A stretch of DNA of 64,000 nucleotides, taken from contig KL197713.1 in NCBI GenBank assembly GCA_000697665.1, positions 429,605 through 493,604 of the forward strand, in the 5' to 3' direction. Below are positions 15,352 to 26,790 of the stretch, in pieces. Within the stretch, counting starts at the first letter, position 1. Each line of letters starts with the position of its first letter. A program made the translations under genes and the position numbers. Source of the DNA: Jaapia argillacea MUCL 33604. Taxonomy: Eukaryota > Basidiomycota > Agaricomycetes > Jaapiales > Jaapiaceae. The notes beneath the pieces were generated by a model, which ran no database searches, was not told the DNA's origin, and saw only the letters and a list, made by a program, of their open reading frames with translations.

Positions 15352-15492
15352 CCGACTTGGCGATGCTTGGCGGAGTGAGGTAAAGGTCACGGTGTTACGT
15401 GTTGTAACACTTGTCACACTGGGTTGTTCCCTGACGTCACCGATCATTGGGTACTTGAACCCCTCGATAGTCACTCAGTTACACGCTTCAAC
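15352..15492. promoter_or_regulatory. Divergent promoter, proton channel and FUN14 gene
   Basis: Only 141 bp separate the two start codons. The interval holds a perfect CRE/ATF palindrome TGACGTCA (15432-15439), a CCAAT box on the minus strand (15446-15450), and a 7-bp inverted repeat GTGTTAC-n5-GTAACAC (15392-15410). The sites are seen; their use is inferred. If the channel instead starts at 15474, part of this lies in its coding region. Confidence 0.5.
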
Positions 15493-16317
15493 ATGTCCAT
15501 GTACGCGTCCCTGTTCACCCGTACTTTCCGTACTACAGAGTCTCTGTTCCCCCGGTACTCACTCTGTCAAAAATCCCACAAGTCCTTACTCCATCCTCGC
15601 TCAAAGCCTTTCTCCTCTTCTACGCGAACTCCCAGCGCCGAGCTAGGTTCGCTGAAGCATGCAAGAGGGCTCCCGTTCTTCGCGAAAGCTGCCGGGTTGG
15701 CAGGTGTAGGCTTGGGTCTCACAGCCCTCACGCAGTCTCCAATTTATTGTGAACGTACGTCCCACACTCATCGTACATGAAACAGTCGTCCTTAACCTGC
15801 TATGGGTGCAGCGAAACCGACCGATACCCCTCTTCCGCCACAAGGAGCAGCGAATCCTGCAACGCCTATCCCTGTCCCGCCCCCAAACTCTTCTGGCGAT
15901 GAGCTGCCACCCCCGCCTACATCCTCTCTCAACCTCGTCGAACTCTCCTTTGGGACCGTATGTGGGATATGCGCCGGAGTGTTCGTCAAGAAGGGTGCGA
16001 AGATGCTCGCGTTTTGTTTTGGGGGAGTCTTTGTTTTGCTACAGGTTAGTCTTCCGCTCATCTCCACACGCATAAGCGGTTATGCTCATCCCCAAGGTCA
16101 ATAGTATTTCAGTTCCATCTCGATAGTTCGCGTTGACTGGACGCGCATGGGCTCGCGGTTCGAAAACCTGTTCTATACAACAGATGCGGTTACGGGTGCC
16201 AGACGACCTCCAAGTGTAGCTTCGTTGTGGAGATGGCTGGTGGATTTCTTGACTGCGGATTTCCAGCCTAGGGCATCGTTCATCGCTGGATTTGCATTGG
16301 GACTGAGAGTAGGTTGA
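15493..16317 (+). CDS. FUN14-domain protein, probably mitochondrial
   Basis: Three exons; introns about 15755-15812 and 16046-16115. The N-terminus (MSMYASLFTRTFRTTES...) is rich in Ser, Arg and hydroxylated residues with few acids, as in mitochondrial presequences. The body carries the FUN14 fold: SLNLVELSFGTVCGICAGVFVKKG, then KMLAFCFGGVFVLLQYFSS, a VDW motif at the loop, and a final helix SFIAGFALGLRVG. These glycine-rich paired helices are typical of FUN14/FUNDC proteins of the outer mitochondrial membrane, where mammalian FUNDC1 is a mitophagy receptor. A mitophagy role here is only family inference, and no clear LC3-interacting motif was checked. A second in-frame ATG at 15499 is an equally possible start. 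Confidence 0.82.
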
Positions 16318-16538
16318 TAGGTAGCAAAGAGGAATCTAGGACACCGCTAGAAGGAGGTGGCGATTGAATGATCGATTTGGGTGATCGAGATCAAAACATG
16401 TACATCACGACAAATCAACATCGCAGCAAACAAACAATTTTTTTCCTCTTTTCCTTTTATGGTCAGGCTTAGATTTCATCTTCCCCACCAAAACCTGTCC
16501 TTTCCTTGCTCTCTTTTCTACTTGCTGCATAACGCACC

Positions 16539-19103
16539 ATGGGACGACGAGCAAAGAACAAACAAGGCGACCCCACTCCCCTCGTACAAAAAGAGTACAA
16601 ACCCTCCGCTAAAAGATTAGGCAAGCGGAAGGCGGAGGATGTTGAAGAGGTCAGGCCCACGAAGAAGGTTAAGGATGGTGAGGGCAAGCCCAAGACCAAG
16701 TCTAACCTCAAGGTGAAGGCGGGTCACGAGGAAAAGGTGAAGACGAAGAAGGGAAAGAGTGATACTGTGGTTAAAGGGAAAACGACGAAACGGGTGGTGG
16801 AAAAGGTTGTTGAAGTTGTTGAGGATGAGGAGGACGGGGATAGTGTGGGGTGGGAGGATGTGAGTGAGGAGGGGGATGAGGAATTGGACTTGAAGGCTGA
16901 AGCAAAGTATGTCCTTTGCGTCTTACGGATCCCTGTTTTCTCGAATTCATTCGATGGTTTAGATCTCTGTTCCGAGAAAGCGACGAAGAAGAGGACGAGT
17001 TGGAAGGTGAATTTGACGAGTTTGACTTAGAGGGAGATGAGCCAGCGGAGTGAGTTTCTTTTCCATATTTTATACACGGACACTCATAATGTAACCAGTG
17101 ATGATCTCCTCACTGGCCCTGTTCAAGAACTCGATCTTGGCTCAGACGACGACGACGAAGACCTCCTCCCTGCCAAACTACGTTCACGTCGATCAAAACA
17201 ACAAGACCGACCCTCCAAAATCATCCCTACCCTCTCGGACGGTTCCTCTTCTGAGAACTCCGACGATGAAGAAGATGAAGACGACGAAGACCGCGTTACG
17301 ATGGCCAACATGGAAGCTCGCTCTCGCGCTCTTGACGCCAAAGCAGCAAAAGAAGCCGAGCTTGACTTGGCCGAGTTGAGGGACGCTGCTGCTATGGAGG
17401 AAGAAGGTGATGAGGATGATTTGGATGATGGGGATGTTGATATGGAGGAGGAGGGAGGAGGGGCGTTTGAGTTGCCTACTGCTGAAGAGAGGGAGGCGGA
17501 GAAGAAGGCGGGAACGGGGGAGGTACATGTCGTGCAGAGGAGGATGAGGGAATGTGTTAGGATTTTGGGGAATTTTGGCAAGTTGGGTGCTAAGGGCAGG
17601 TTAGTCGTCTTTTTCTTTGGGCGTGTGTTTCGTTTCTGGATTGTTGATTGTACCCCTCCAGATCAAGGTCGGAATATTTGGAACAGTTGATCGCAGATAT
17701 CTCAAACTATTATGGGTATAATGAGTTCCTTGCGGAGAAGTTGTTCATGTTGTTCCCCGTCGCTGAGGTATGGTTTCGCTCGTTACAATGTTGAAGATTT
17801 TGGTCGACGATTCTGGGGTTTTGCTTTAGGCTATTGAGTTTTTTGAAGCCAACGAGTCTCCTCGACCTGTTACGATCCGGACCAATACTCTTCGGACTCG
17901 GAGGCGAGACCTTGCTCAAGCTCTGGTCAACAGGGGAGTCAATCTTGAGCCTATTGGTAAATGGACAAATGTCGGCCTTCAAGTGTTTGAGAGTAGTGTG
18001 CCCATTGGTAAATCTCTCTTCATTTCTAATTTAGCCTTTCGCTTTATTTCTCATCATGTTACCAGGTGCCACTCCCGAATACCTAGCAGGCCATTACATG
18101 CTTCAAGCAGCTTCCTCCTTCCTCCCCGTCATCGCTCTTGCTCCTCAACGAAATGAACGTGTCCTCGACATGGCTTCCGCTCCAGGAGGCAAAACAACTC
18201 ACATCGCCGCACTGATGCAAAACACCGGCGTGGTATTCGCGAATGACTCGAATAAAGCTAGGACGAAGAGTTTGACGGCGAACGTTCATAGATTGGGGTG
18301 TAAGAATGTTGTTGTTTGTTCACACGATGGGAGAGAGTTCCCGAAGGTGATGGGTGGGTTTGATAGGGTTTTGTTGGATGCGCCTTGTAGTGGGACGGGT
18401 GTCATTAGCAAGGATGCGAGTGTCAAAGTTAACAAGGTGTGCATAGTTTCCATTTCTTTCAGCGGTTGGATGTTTGTTGCTGAAGTTGGATTTCGTGCAG
18501 TCGGACCGTGACTTTATGCTATTATCTCACCTTCAGAAGCAGCTCATCCTTTGTGCTATTGATAGTATCAACCCAGCCTCGAAAACCGGCGGGTATTTCG
18601 TCTACTCGACTTGCTCAGTGACGGTCGATGAGAATGAAGCTGTCGTAGACTACGCCCTTCGCAAGCGTCCTAATGTCAAACTCGTTGACACTGGACTGGA
18701 ATTTGGCCGAGAAGGGTTCACGAGTTACCGAGGCAAGACTTTCCATAGCTCTGTCAACTTGACAAGACGGTTTTACCCACATGTCCATAATATGGATGGG
18801 TTCTTCGTGGCCAAGTTTAAAGTGGAGAAAGCGACGAAGAAGAGCAAATCGGAGAAGGTGGAGGTGAAGGCTGGTCGGAAGGATGTGGAGATGGAGGTGG
18901 AGGAGGAGGATATTGGGTTTGATTCAGATGAGGATCAGAAATATATCGAAGGTGTGTTATTTCCCCTTTGGATGTTGAAGGACGTTCTTGAATTTTCGAT
19001 GGTTGTAGAATCTAAGCGGAAGGCGTTGAAAGCAAAAGGCTTGCGAGTACGACCTCGAAATCAAGTTCCAGCTCCGAATTCAAGTGTAGCGGCAGCCGCG
19101 TAG
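16539..19103 (+). CDS. NOP2: 25S rRNA m5C methyltransferase NOP2
   Basis: Nucleolar RNA cytosine-5 methyltransferase needed for 60S assembly; it modifies a conserved 25S rRNA cytosine. At least seven introns. The N-terminal third is lysine-rich and then very acidic ([37 protein letters not shown]), the normal NOP2 layout. The catalytic part has [21 protein letters not shown], the SAM-binding loop [15 protein letters not shown], motif [17 protein letters not shown] with the release cysteine, and motif [17 protein letters not shown] with the nucleophilic cysteine. Both cysteines are present, so the enzyme should be active. The C-terminus returns to Lys/Glu-rich sequence. The ATG at 16539 gives [15 protein letters not shown], a typical NOP2 start. 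Confidence 0.95.
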
Positions 19104-19428
19104 TGGTGCATGGTATATTTTGTTCAATCCATCATATAATCTCGTAGATGTAGCAATTGTTTGTTCTATAGCCTATGTGCAGTTGAATATGAGGAGACCC
19201 ACGTTCCCTTCTCTATCGTACGAGGTGGCGTCATGTATGGGGCGTCCGTTTGGCGTTATGATCCGTAGGATTCGTCAAAAAGTATTGGTTCAAACAATAG
19301 TCGTGATATGGGTATGAAGTAATCCAAGTCGATGGAGATGCAAACGAATGCTATGCGCCGACCCTTATAGCACTTGGTTCATTCAGCGTATATTCGTCAG
19401 AGGAACTATTGGTACTTTGAAGAAGGAC
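19104..19428. other. Convergent 3' interval, NOP2 and EF-hand-like gene
   Basis: 325 bp between two convergent stop codons. It is AT-richer than the genes and presumably holds both 3' UTRs. No further feature seen. Confidence 0.45.
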
Positions 19429-20287
19429 CTACGTTGAATTTGTTGAATCTTCCATATCTTCTCTCCGACTGGCAACCAACCGCAACGTCCGGTCAAATCC
19501 ATGGCTTGACTGAGGGCATCCCGATATGTCAGAAAATCCGAAGAGCAATCGGAGAATTGGTAACTGACCAGGTCTTTCCAGGTTTCTTCCTCATCGTTTT
19601 CCGTCTGCAGTTGATATACCTGCAGGAAACCCTTGAAGCTATTGTGCGGGTAGTACACTTCGCCTTAGACGAGAATCCAAAGATTTAAGGGAAAGACGCA
19701 CGTTAGGCCACCATCGTCAGTCACGTCGAGGAACTCTCTCAACTCCGCCTTCGTCTCTTCGGAGAATGGTGCTCCGTTTGTATCTCGAGCCCAGTCATCC
19801 AGACCTTGCGGACTTAAATATGCTCCCTCCGGGGGAGTTAACAATGTCGGATGGCCCCCTGGTGCTACAACAACACCAGCAGCCTGTGGCGTGCAGTACT
19901 TCGAGAAGATATGCTTGAGGCAAACTTCCAGCTATAGGTGGTTGATTGAAACAAATCAGGAAAAAGATCGATCCGAAACCAACTGTAGTGAAGTACATCG
20001 CCGATGTATAGATTTTTTCAACTCACCTGCGGGGATATTGCTCCATCATCTTCGAGCAATTGAACGCCAACTCCAGCGTTCCTGCGTCCCTGCCGCGATG
20101 ATGGTTCTGGGGTTTCGGGACGAGGAGATTGTACACGGGATTCAATCTCTCGTTGCATTTTGGAGGGACGACTTGAGTGGTGGACGTGGAACGCTGAAGC
20201 CAACGAGCGCGAGTGGACTTGGAGGTGAGTGACACAAAAGGAAATAGGGACTTCATCTCGCTTCCACCCACACTCAAGGCCAGTCAT
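19429..20287 (-). CDS. Small EF-hand-like protein of unknown function
   Basis: Hand-spliced model of four exons (20287-20027, 19931-19702, 19638-19569, 19509-19429), 642 nt in total, in frame throughout, giving 213 residues. The C-terminal half is well ordered: LEVCLKHIFSKYC, AYLSPQGLDDWARDTNG, then SEETKAELREFLDVTDDGGL, TFKGFLQVYQLQTENDEEETW, and DLSSHGFDRTLRLV. This looks like a degenerate EF-hand pair (helix, DVTDDGGLT loop, helix) of a type found in basidiomycete proteins of unknown role; the LTFKGFLQ block also resembles the EF-hand-associated region of Miro GTPases. No GTPase domain is present. A later ATG at 20158 (MQREIESRVQ) may be the real start, since the first 43 residues look unlike protein. 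The gene is divergent from PRP28 with about 30 bp between starts if 20287 is used, which also favours 20158. Confidence 0.68.
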
Positions 20288-20317
20288 CCTCGACTAGTGT
20301 GACTCTGTACCACCATC

Positions 20318-23108
20318 ATGTCAAGAAATGAGCCCCTTTCTATAGAATCTTTGTTGGAGAAACAGAAAGCTGAGAAGGAGGCAGCTTCAAAGGTCCGTTC
20401 TCGATTTATACCAGGGCTTATGCTCATAGTATTTTGATAGCCCAAGTTTATGTCCAAAGAGGAAAGGGCTAAACTCGCGATTGAAAAGAGGTCTCAAGAG
20501 ATCAGAGAGCAGAAGGAGAAGGATGACAGATCAAAGAAGGAGCGTGAACAACTCGAGAAACAAGCGGACGAGCTGCGACAAAGAGAAACGGCTCGCCACC
20601 AACCTGGCCGATACGGAGGGGGTGGTCGTTGTCAGTCCTATTTCAATGTCTTGTCGATTTTCTTGCTAACCTTCAATACTCTTCTCTCAGATGAAGATCG
20701 TTATGACAGGGATCGAGATAGGTACGGTCGTCGCGACAGTCGCGATAATAGACGGCCTGACGACAGACAGTCCCGTCCGGCATATCAGAATGGTATCCCC
20801 ACAGGCCCTCGCGCGGATCGAGCGAAGGTGCCCCCTACAGGACCAGCCTCTTCAAGAGGATCACCCGCACCACCCCTTCCTGCAGGGTCCATGGGGCCTC
20901 CCCCTGCGTCATCGTCTTCAACACCATCACGCATCACATCCGCCTCAGAATCGTTTGTACCATCTATGTCTGAGAATGAGATGTCGGCAATCCGTTCTCG
21001 CTATCTCGGTGTCGACAAAAAGAAACGCAAGATTCGCAAAATGAACGACCGCAAGTTTGTCTTTGACTGGGACGAACAAGACGACACTTTTGCGACCGAC
21101 TCTCCTATTGCTGCTGGAAGTAATCGACAAGGTGCTCAAGTCATGTTTGGCCGTGGTCACTTAGCAGGTCTGGACGACTTTGGAGGGGCAGCTCCCCGAA
21201 AGAATGGCGCGCAGGCAGATGTCCACCATACGGATCCCATGGAACGTCGCAAAGCCGCCAAGTCAGGCTTAGACGAGCGTCACTGGTCTGAAAAGTCGCT
21301 GGATGAAATGAGAGATCGTGATTGGCGTATTTTCCGAGAGGATTTCAGCATTTCTGCGAGGGGTTCGTCAATTTCTCATTCTGCAATAACCAACGCCTAA
21401 CATTGACTCTTTCAGGTGGCCTGATTCCCCACCCACTGAGGTCATGGAAGGAGTCTGCAATACCGGAACAGATCCTTGAAGTCATTGACGAGATTGGCTA
21501 CAAGGATCCATCACCCATTCAGCGCCAAGCCATCCCGATAGGTCTTCAAAACCGCGATATCATTGGTATTGCAGAAACTGGTATGTGACGATCCATATTG
21601 TTCCTTCCCCGCTTCTCACAACCCTACCGCACAGGTTCGGGTAAAACTGCCGCGTTTGTTATACCCATGCTGGCATTCATTTCCAGCCTGCCTCCTTTCA
21701 CGGACGAAATCAGGCATCTTGGGCCCTATTCTCTCATCCTTGCCCCTACGCGTGAATTGGCTCAGCAAATTGAAAGCGAAGCTCGGAAGTTTGCAAGCCC
21801 CTTGGGATTCAAGTGTGTCTCCATCGTTGGAGGCGTGAGCATTTTGTTTATTTGACCCAGTTTTCGACTCACTTTCGCCCACAGCGCGCCGTCGAAGAAC
21901 AACAATTCAATCTACGTGAAGGTGCCGAGATCATCATCGCTACTCCCGGTCGTCTGAAGGATGTTATTGAGCGACACGTACTTGTCCTCTCACAATGCCG
22001 ATATGTTGTCATGGATGAAGCAGATCGGATGGTCAACCTCGGGTTTGAAGCAGACCTTCTGTTCATCCTGGATCGATTACCTTCCGACCTTATGGAAGGA
22101 GAGGATAGAGGCGAGCAGATGGATATCGACGGCGAAACAGTCATACGGAAGGGTAGAACGAGAGTCACAACACTCTTCTCTGCCACAATGCCACCCCCAG
22201 TTGAACGACTAGCTAAGAAATACCTGAGGAAGCCTGCTGTGATCACAATTGGTGAAGCTGGCCGCGCTGTCGACACTGTTGAGCAGAAAGTGGAATTTGC
22301 CAGTGGGGACGAGAAGAAGAAGTGAGTCCTGTCATCATGGTCGCTATCTCCCTGACTGACACACGGCATAGAATTCGTATGCTCGAGATCCTTAACAGCG
22401 GTGCCTATCAGCCTCCCATCATCGTGTTCGTCAACCAAAAGAAAACTGCGGATATGGTTGCCAAAGATATTCAGCGTGGCGGCGTCAGTACACCTATCTT
22501 CTTTGCCGCAATTATACTGACTACTCTTACAGTGGAGCGCGACGACTCTTCACTCAGGGAAAAATCAAGAGCAACGAGAAGCGGCTCTCAATGCCCTCCG
22601 CACTGGTGACTCCGATATCCTGGTCGCGACCGACTTGGCGGGACGTGGTATCGATGTTCAAGATGTCAGCCTGGTCATCAACTACCAGATGGCGAATACC
22701 ATCGAGGCATATGTCCATCGTATTGGTCAGTGGTCATTCGCTTTCATCCTGTTGTAGCCTCATCCGGTTCGCTTAGGTCGTACTGGACGTGCCGGCAAGC
22801 AAGGTACCGCCATCACTTTCCTCACGAACGACGACGCGGAAGTCATGTACGTTGCTTTAATTTCAAATGTCTCTTTCGATCGTCCTGACCTCTTCGCTTC
22901 TTTCGATAGGTACGACTTGAAGCAAGGCACGTCCCTGAACCGATTTTTGTTCCACGCTTGCCACTGACTATCTGAACATCTTTTACGAATAGAAATATCC
23001 AAGAGTCCTGTCTCAAAGGTGCCAATGGAGCTGGCCAAGCATGAGTTTGCTCAACACAAGGTCTCGAGGGAGATGAAGAGAAAGAGAGATGCGGAAGATG
23101 AGGGCTGA
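20318..23108 (+). CDS. PRP28: DEAD-box splicing helicase PRP28 (DDX23)
   Basis: ATP-dependent RNA helicase that displaces U1 from the 5' splice site so U6 can pair. About nine introns. N-terminus: [20 protein letters not shown] then a charged RS/RD-like region ([18 protein letters not shown]). The middle carries the PRP28-specific blocks [30 protein letters not shown] and MEERDWRIF-like [13 protein letters not shown]. The helicase core has [14 protein letters not shown] (Q motif), AETGSGKT (I), PTRELAQQI (Ia), TPGRL (Ib), DEADRM (II), SATMPP (III), [13 protein letters not shown] (V) and HRIGRTGRAG (VI). The SAT motif and both DEAD residues are intact. The last intron (22927-22992) needs a GC donor to keep frame into [19 protein letters not shown]. 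The end at 23108 follows a basic tail. Confidence 0.95.
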
Positions 23109-23848
23109 GTTCTCTCTTTCGTGCCATTTCTCTCGTTATCCATGTCACTTTCTCTCCTACCGTTGCGGACGCTGGATCTGTTCAGCCTGTTTATTGCCTT
23201 CAGCTTTGCTTTCCGAGGTTCGGACGTCAGTGCGTCAGCCCAAGTCAGCCCGATAATGAAAGATGTGTGGGGGATCGAACAGTTCATCCGAGATGTTTAT
23301 TACCGAACGATAGGGCCGGTGTCACCATCTTCGGCCGGAGAGCATGTGGCCACTTTGCCTCGAGGTTCAAGATGCTCGCACTTGCTTGACAGAATGGCCG
23401 GCCCGGAGACAGTTCATCACAACGATCGATTTCACAGCCAAGGGAGGAGTTGTGTGCTCCTGTCATGTAGAATTGAGCCTCTTGTCGCCCACAATTCGGA
23501 AAACAACCTTTGCTCGTGCTCCAACGTCCGGCCACTGCCAAAACACTTCTTACCCATTTCCCCGTGGTACATGGAGGGACTCGGGACCTAGCCGAGAACG
23601 GCACAACCTGAAGGAGACTTGAAGGCGAATGTGGCGCTGATCCTTTTCCCTCACTCGCTTCTCTGGGTTTCTCGCGCAATCGACGTGCCGAGTGAATATA
23701 CTTCAATAAGGTGTGAATGTTGTGCCGTCGTGATGTGCTGACTGGCACAAAAGAATCAACAGCAATAGAAATAGAATAATCTATAATCTGTGGCACACTG
23801 GCAAGGCTTCAGCCGATGATATGTTGCCGAAGCCAACGCATGCTAGTC

Positions 23849-23907
23849 CACACTACATACAGTGTGGCTCGCGGGTTTTAGACGGCCGAAAGCCCACATA
23901 ATGTGGG
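23849..23907. repeat. Two short inverted repeats
   Basis: CCACACT-acatac-AGTGTGG at 23849-23868 and CCCACAT-A-ATGTGGG at 23893-23907, only 24 nt apart. Both contain CCACA/TGTGG. They may be protein binding sites or chance; nothing nearby resembles a transposon end. Confidence 0.4.
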
Positions 23908-24999
23908 GGACGTCGACCCCTTCGGAGAATTGATATCAATCTCGGTGTGGGTCGATTAGAGCTGCGCTCGAGGAATCGGGAACTGTTAATCGTGGCCGCC
24001 TTCGCATGAGGGGTTGAATGGTGCCGGCGTTTGATCGGAGAATAAGCTCCAACACGGTGATGTAGTTGAACAGCGGGGGAACAGTCGCGAGACAGTAGTA
24101 CCAGCTGGGATGAGTTCTAGTGCTGAAGCTGAACGAAATGTGACGCCAAGAGATACCGAAGGGGGGGTCATCTCTTCACGGTTTCAAGCGGTAATGAGCG
24201 GAAAATAATGGACAGACTAGAGAGGTTGACATTTTGGGGGGCAAATGTGTGTTGGGGGGGTATATCGTCTGAATGCACTTGGTGTGAAGAGAAATCCGGG
24301 TGTGGGTGTACTGCAAGGACTGAGTCCGCAACCAACCCACATGGAGGTCCACTTGCTCCTCGAGCATCACGGATCAGAAGAATGGTCGCAGGGAGTAGCT
24401 GCACACGAGTGATGTCAGTGAAAAAGTCGGGAAACGATGAGAATATCGACGACTTACGTTTTTCGAGAAAGCGTCTCCGGCAAGAGTCTAATGAGCCGGT
24501 TCGGACCCACTCTTTACTTTCCCTCATACCTCATCCTCGTACAGCTACTGGACAGAAAGAAGGGGGGGAGACCAATCAGATTACCGGGTAGTGTTAAGAG
24601 GAGCTACACACCAGGGTTTGGCTACCACGTTTAAGGTTACCTCTCCCCGCACCATCTCCCCCTACCCTTCTAGTTCCTCGGATCCCGGAAAACGCAATAC
24701 AACGATACCGACATGGAACACACGCATCAAGCGTTTTCTCAAACTCCCCCCCTCCAAAAGTAAAAGTGAATCAACCACTCGTACAATCATCGTAAAAATT
24801 GACCAATCATTTACGAGACGAACAAAGGGCACGGAAGGTGTGGACTGTTGTTTTGAAGAGATTTCGAGAAAAGAAGCACGTTTTCGCCTCGTTGTTCTTT
24901 GTTCCGAGTACGGGATAGGAGGGTCGGGGTTAGGTCGAGGCGGCGTCGGGCTTTGTTGACGGTGTCCCAAGGTTGAGTTTGAAACTCTACGTAGTCATG

Positions 25000-25862
25000 G
25001 TCGAACTTTGTATAGTGAGTTGTGGTGTCCTTGAAATGAAATGGGCATGGAGTTTCGTGATACTCGCTGAATCGAGTTTGCCGGTCGGAGGAAAATGGGT
25101 ATAGGGAGGAGTCCGTTTTGAAAAACTGGGGGAGGTAGTTGACGGTGACCTTGACGTGGCGTAGGGACGTCCGTTCAGGCAAGGTTAATCTTGGGTGCCG
25201 TTCAGGGAAGTCAATCTCTGTTACGGAGTCCCTCCTCCCAAACAGAAAAAAGAAACCGTCGAAACATCCCACAATTTTATAGGACCGCACAAAGCACGGT
25301 TCACATAAAATTGAAAGAGGTTCAGACGACTAAAAAGTCAGAGTCATGGTTGGGGTGTTTGCGAAACGGTGCGTGACCGTTAATTTTGCATAGTGAGTTT
25401 GTGGCGTCGCTGAAATGAAAAGAGCGTGGTTGGATGGAGTTTGGGTTGTACGCCGTGGACGGGGTTTGGTGATCCCGCTGGAGTACTTGGTTAGACACCG
25501 TGGATGGAGTTTTGGTTGTATACCGTGCTCGGAGTTTGGCGAAAGGCTCGGTGAATCGAGTTTGCCGGTCGGAGGAAATGGGTATACCGAGGAGCCCTTT
25601 GTAAAACGGTGGAGGTAGTTGACGGTGACCTTGGGAGTAGCATCAGGGACATGGTGGGAATTCCGAAGGAGAGAAGGAGGGAGAGAAGGATACGGTTCAT
25701 GGGGGGAAGTGCAACCAAGGTAATCTCGGTTACCAACTTCTCCATCCGTCCCAACCCAAACGGGTCGAACAATCCCACAATGTTACAGGACCGCACAACG
25801 CACGGTTCATATAAAATTGAAAGATGTTCGGACGAGAAAGGTCGGAGGCATGGTGGGGGTAT
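25000..25862 (+). repeat. Diverged direct duplication A (two copies)
   Basis: Copy A1 about 25000-25355 and copy A2 about 25371-25862. Shared blocks in order: catagtgagt/tatagtgagt; aatcgagtttgccggtcgga; ggaggtagttgacggtgacc (exact 20-nt match in both); ggaccgcacaa-gcacggttca followed by ataaaattgaaag; and a final catggt-ggggt. Copies differ by substitutions and small indels, so the event is old. A2 additionally contains an internal ~70-nt tandem step (tggatggagttt-ggttgta at 25432 and 25502). No coding motif in any frame. Confidence 0.75.
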
Positions 25863-26790
25863 GAAAGTGTCTGTGTTTGATTGTTGAACATTAAAGCAAG
25901 TCATTCCGAACGAGATATTCCTTCATTCATGTGCGGGGGCCCAGACCAGTAACCAAACGTCAAGCAAGCTTTTGCGGGGGAGTGGTCTTACGAGGCCCAA
26001 ACAACTGTAACTTGGACTTTCCAGTAAGCCACAGAGACCCAATTCAGTAGGGGACTATGCCAAGGACTCTAGAGCGAGATCGAGATGAGCAACCAAGTTG
26101 AGAGTTGAGAAGTCGTATCGACACGGGTGAGATAAATCATCGGCGAGTCATTGGAGGGGGGAGGTGTCTCGGAGTAGATTGATTGGAACCTCCGTAGGGT
26201 GGTGGCTCCGGCGGTATAAAGTCAGGGAAGCGGGTGATGCGTATGTCAGTACACGATACACAGAGTAGTTCCACATCCCGATATCAGGAAAGCTGTCGTT
26301 GGTGGAGTACAAAAGTGTGTGTTTGTGTCGAGAAACGATGCGTAGTCGTTGGGGGGCAAGTCGTTCTGGACGAGATAGTCCTTCGTTCCTGTGCAAAGGC
26401 CCAGACCTCAAAGAGTAGTAGCCAAACGTCAAGCAAGCTCTATGGGGTGCGATCCATGAGCTGTAACTTGGACTTTCAGCGAGCCAGAGAGATCCAATTC
26501 AGCGGGGGGTTACGCAAAGGACTCTAGAGCCAGGTTGGAGCCAGGACAGGTCGAGATGAGCTTGGAAGCCAAGTTGGGAGTTGGATGTCGTATCGATACG
26601 GGTGAAGACGATAAATCATCGGAGAGTCATTGACGAGGGAAGGTGCTCCGGAGTACTTTGACTGATTGGAGCCTCCGAATGTAGCTCGGGCTTCAAGCGC
26701 GGTGCGCAGCCAAGGAAGCGCACGGGAGTACACGATACACAGAGCAGTTCCGGAACCCGATATTAGGAGCTGTCCGATGCAGCGTTCGAG
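25863..26790 (+). repeat. Diverged direct duplication B (two copies)
   Basis: Copy B1 about 25863-26308 and copy B2 about 26309-26790. Shared blocks in order: agtgt-tgtgtttg; aaccaaacgtcaagcaagct versus gccaaacgtcaagcaagctc; ctgtaacttggactttc; caaggactctagag versus caaaggactctagag; gtcgtatcga-acgggtga; gataaatcatcgg-gagtcatt; and agtacacgatacacagag. Unit length is about 450-480 bp. The minus-strand frames here produce similar peptides only because the DNA is duplicated. B directly follows A. Confidence 0.75.

Noticed and set aside
23284-23796. 170-residue open frame on - downstream of PRP28
   Set aside because: No recognisable motif, odd composition, and no splice-supported extension; kept as intergenic.
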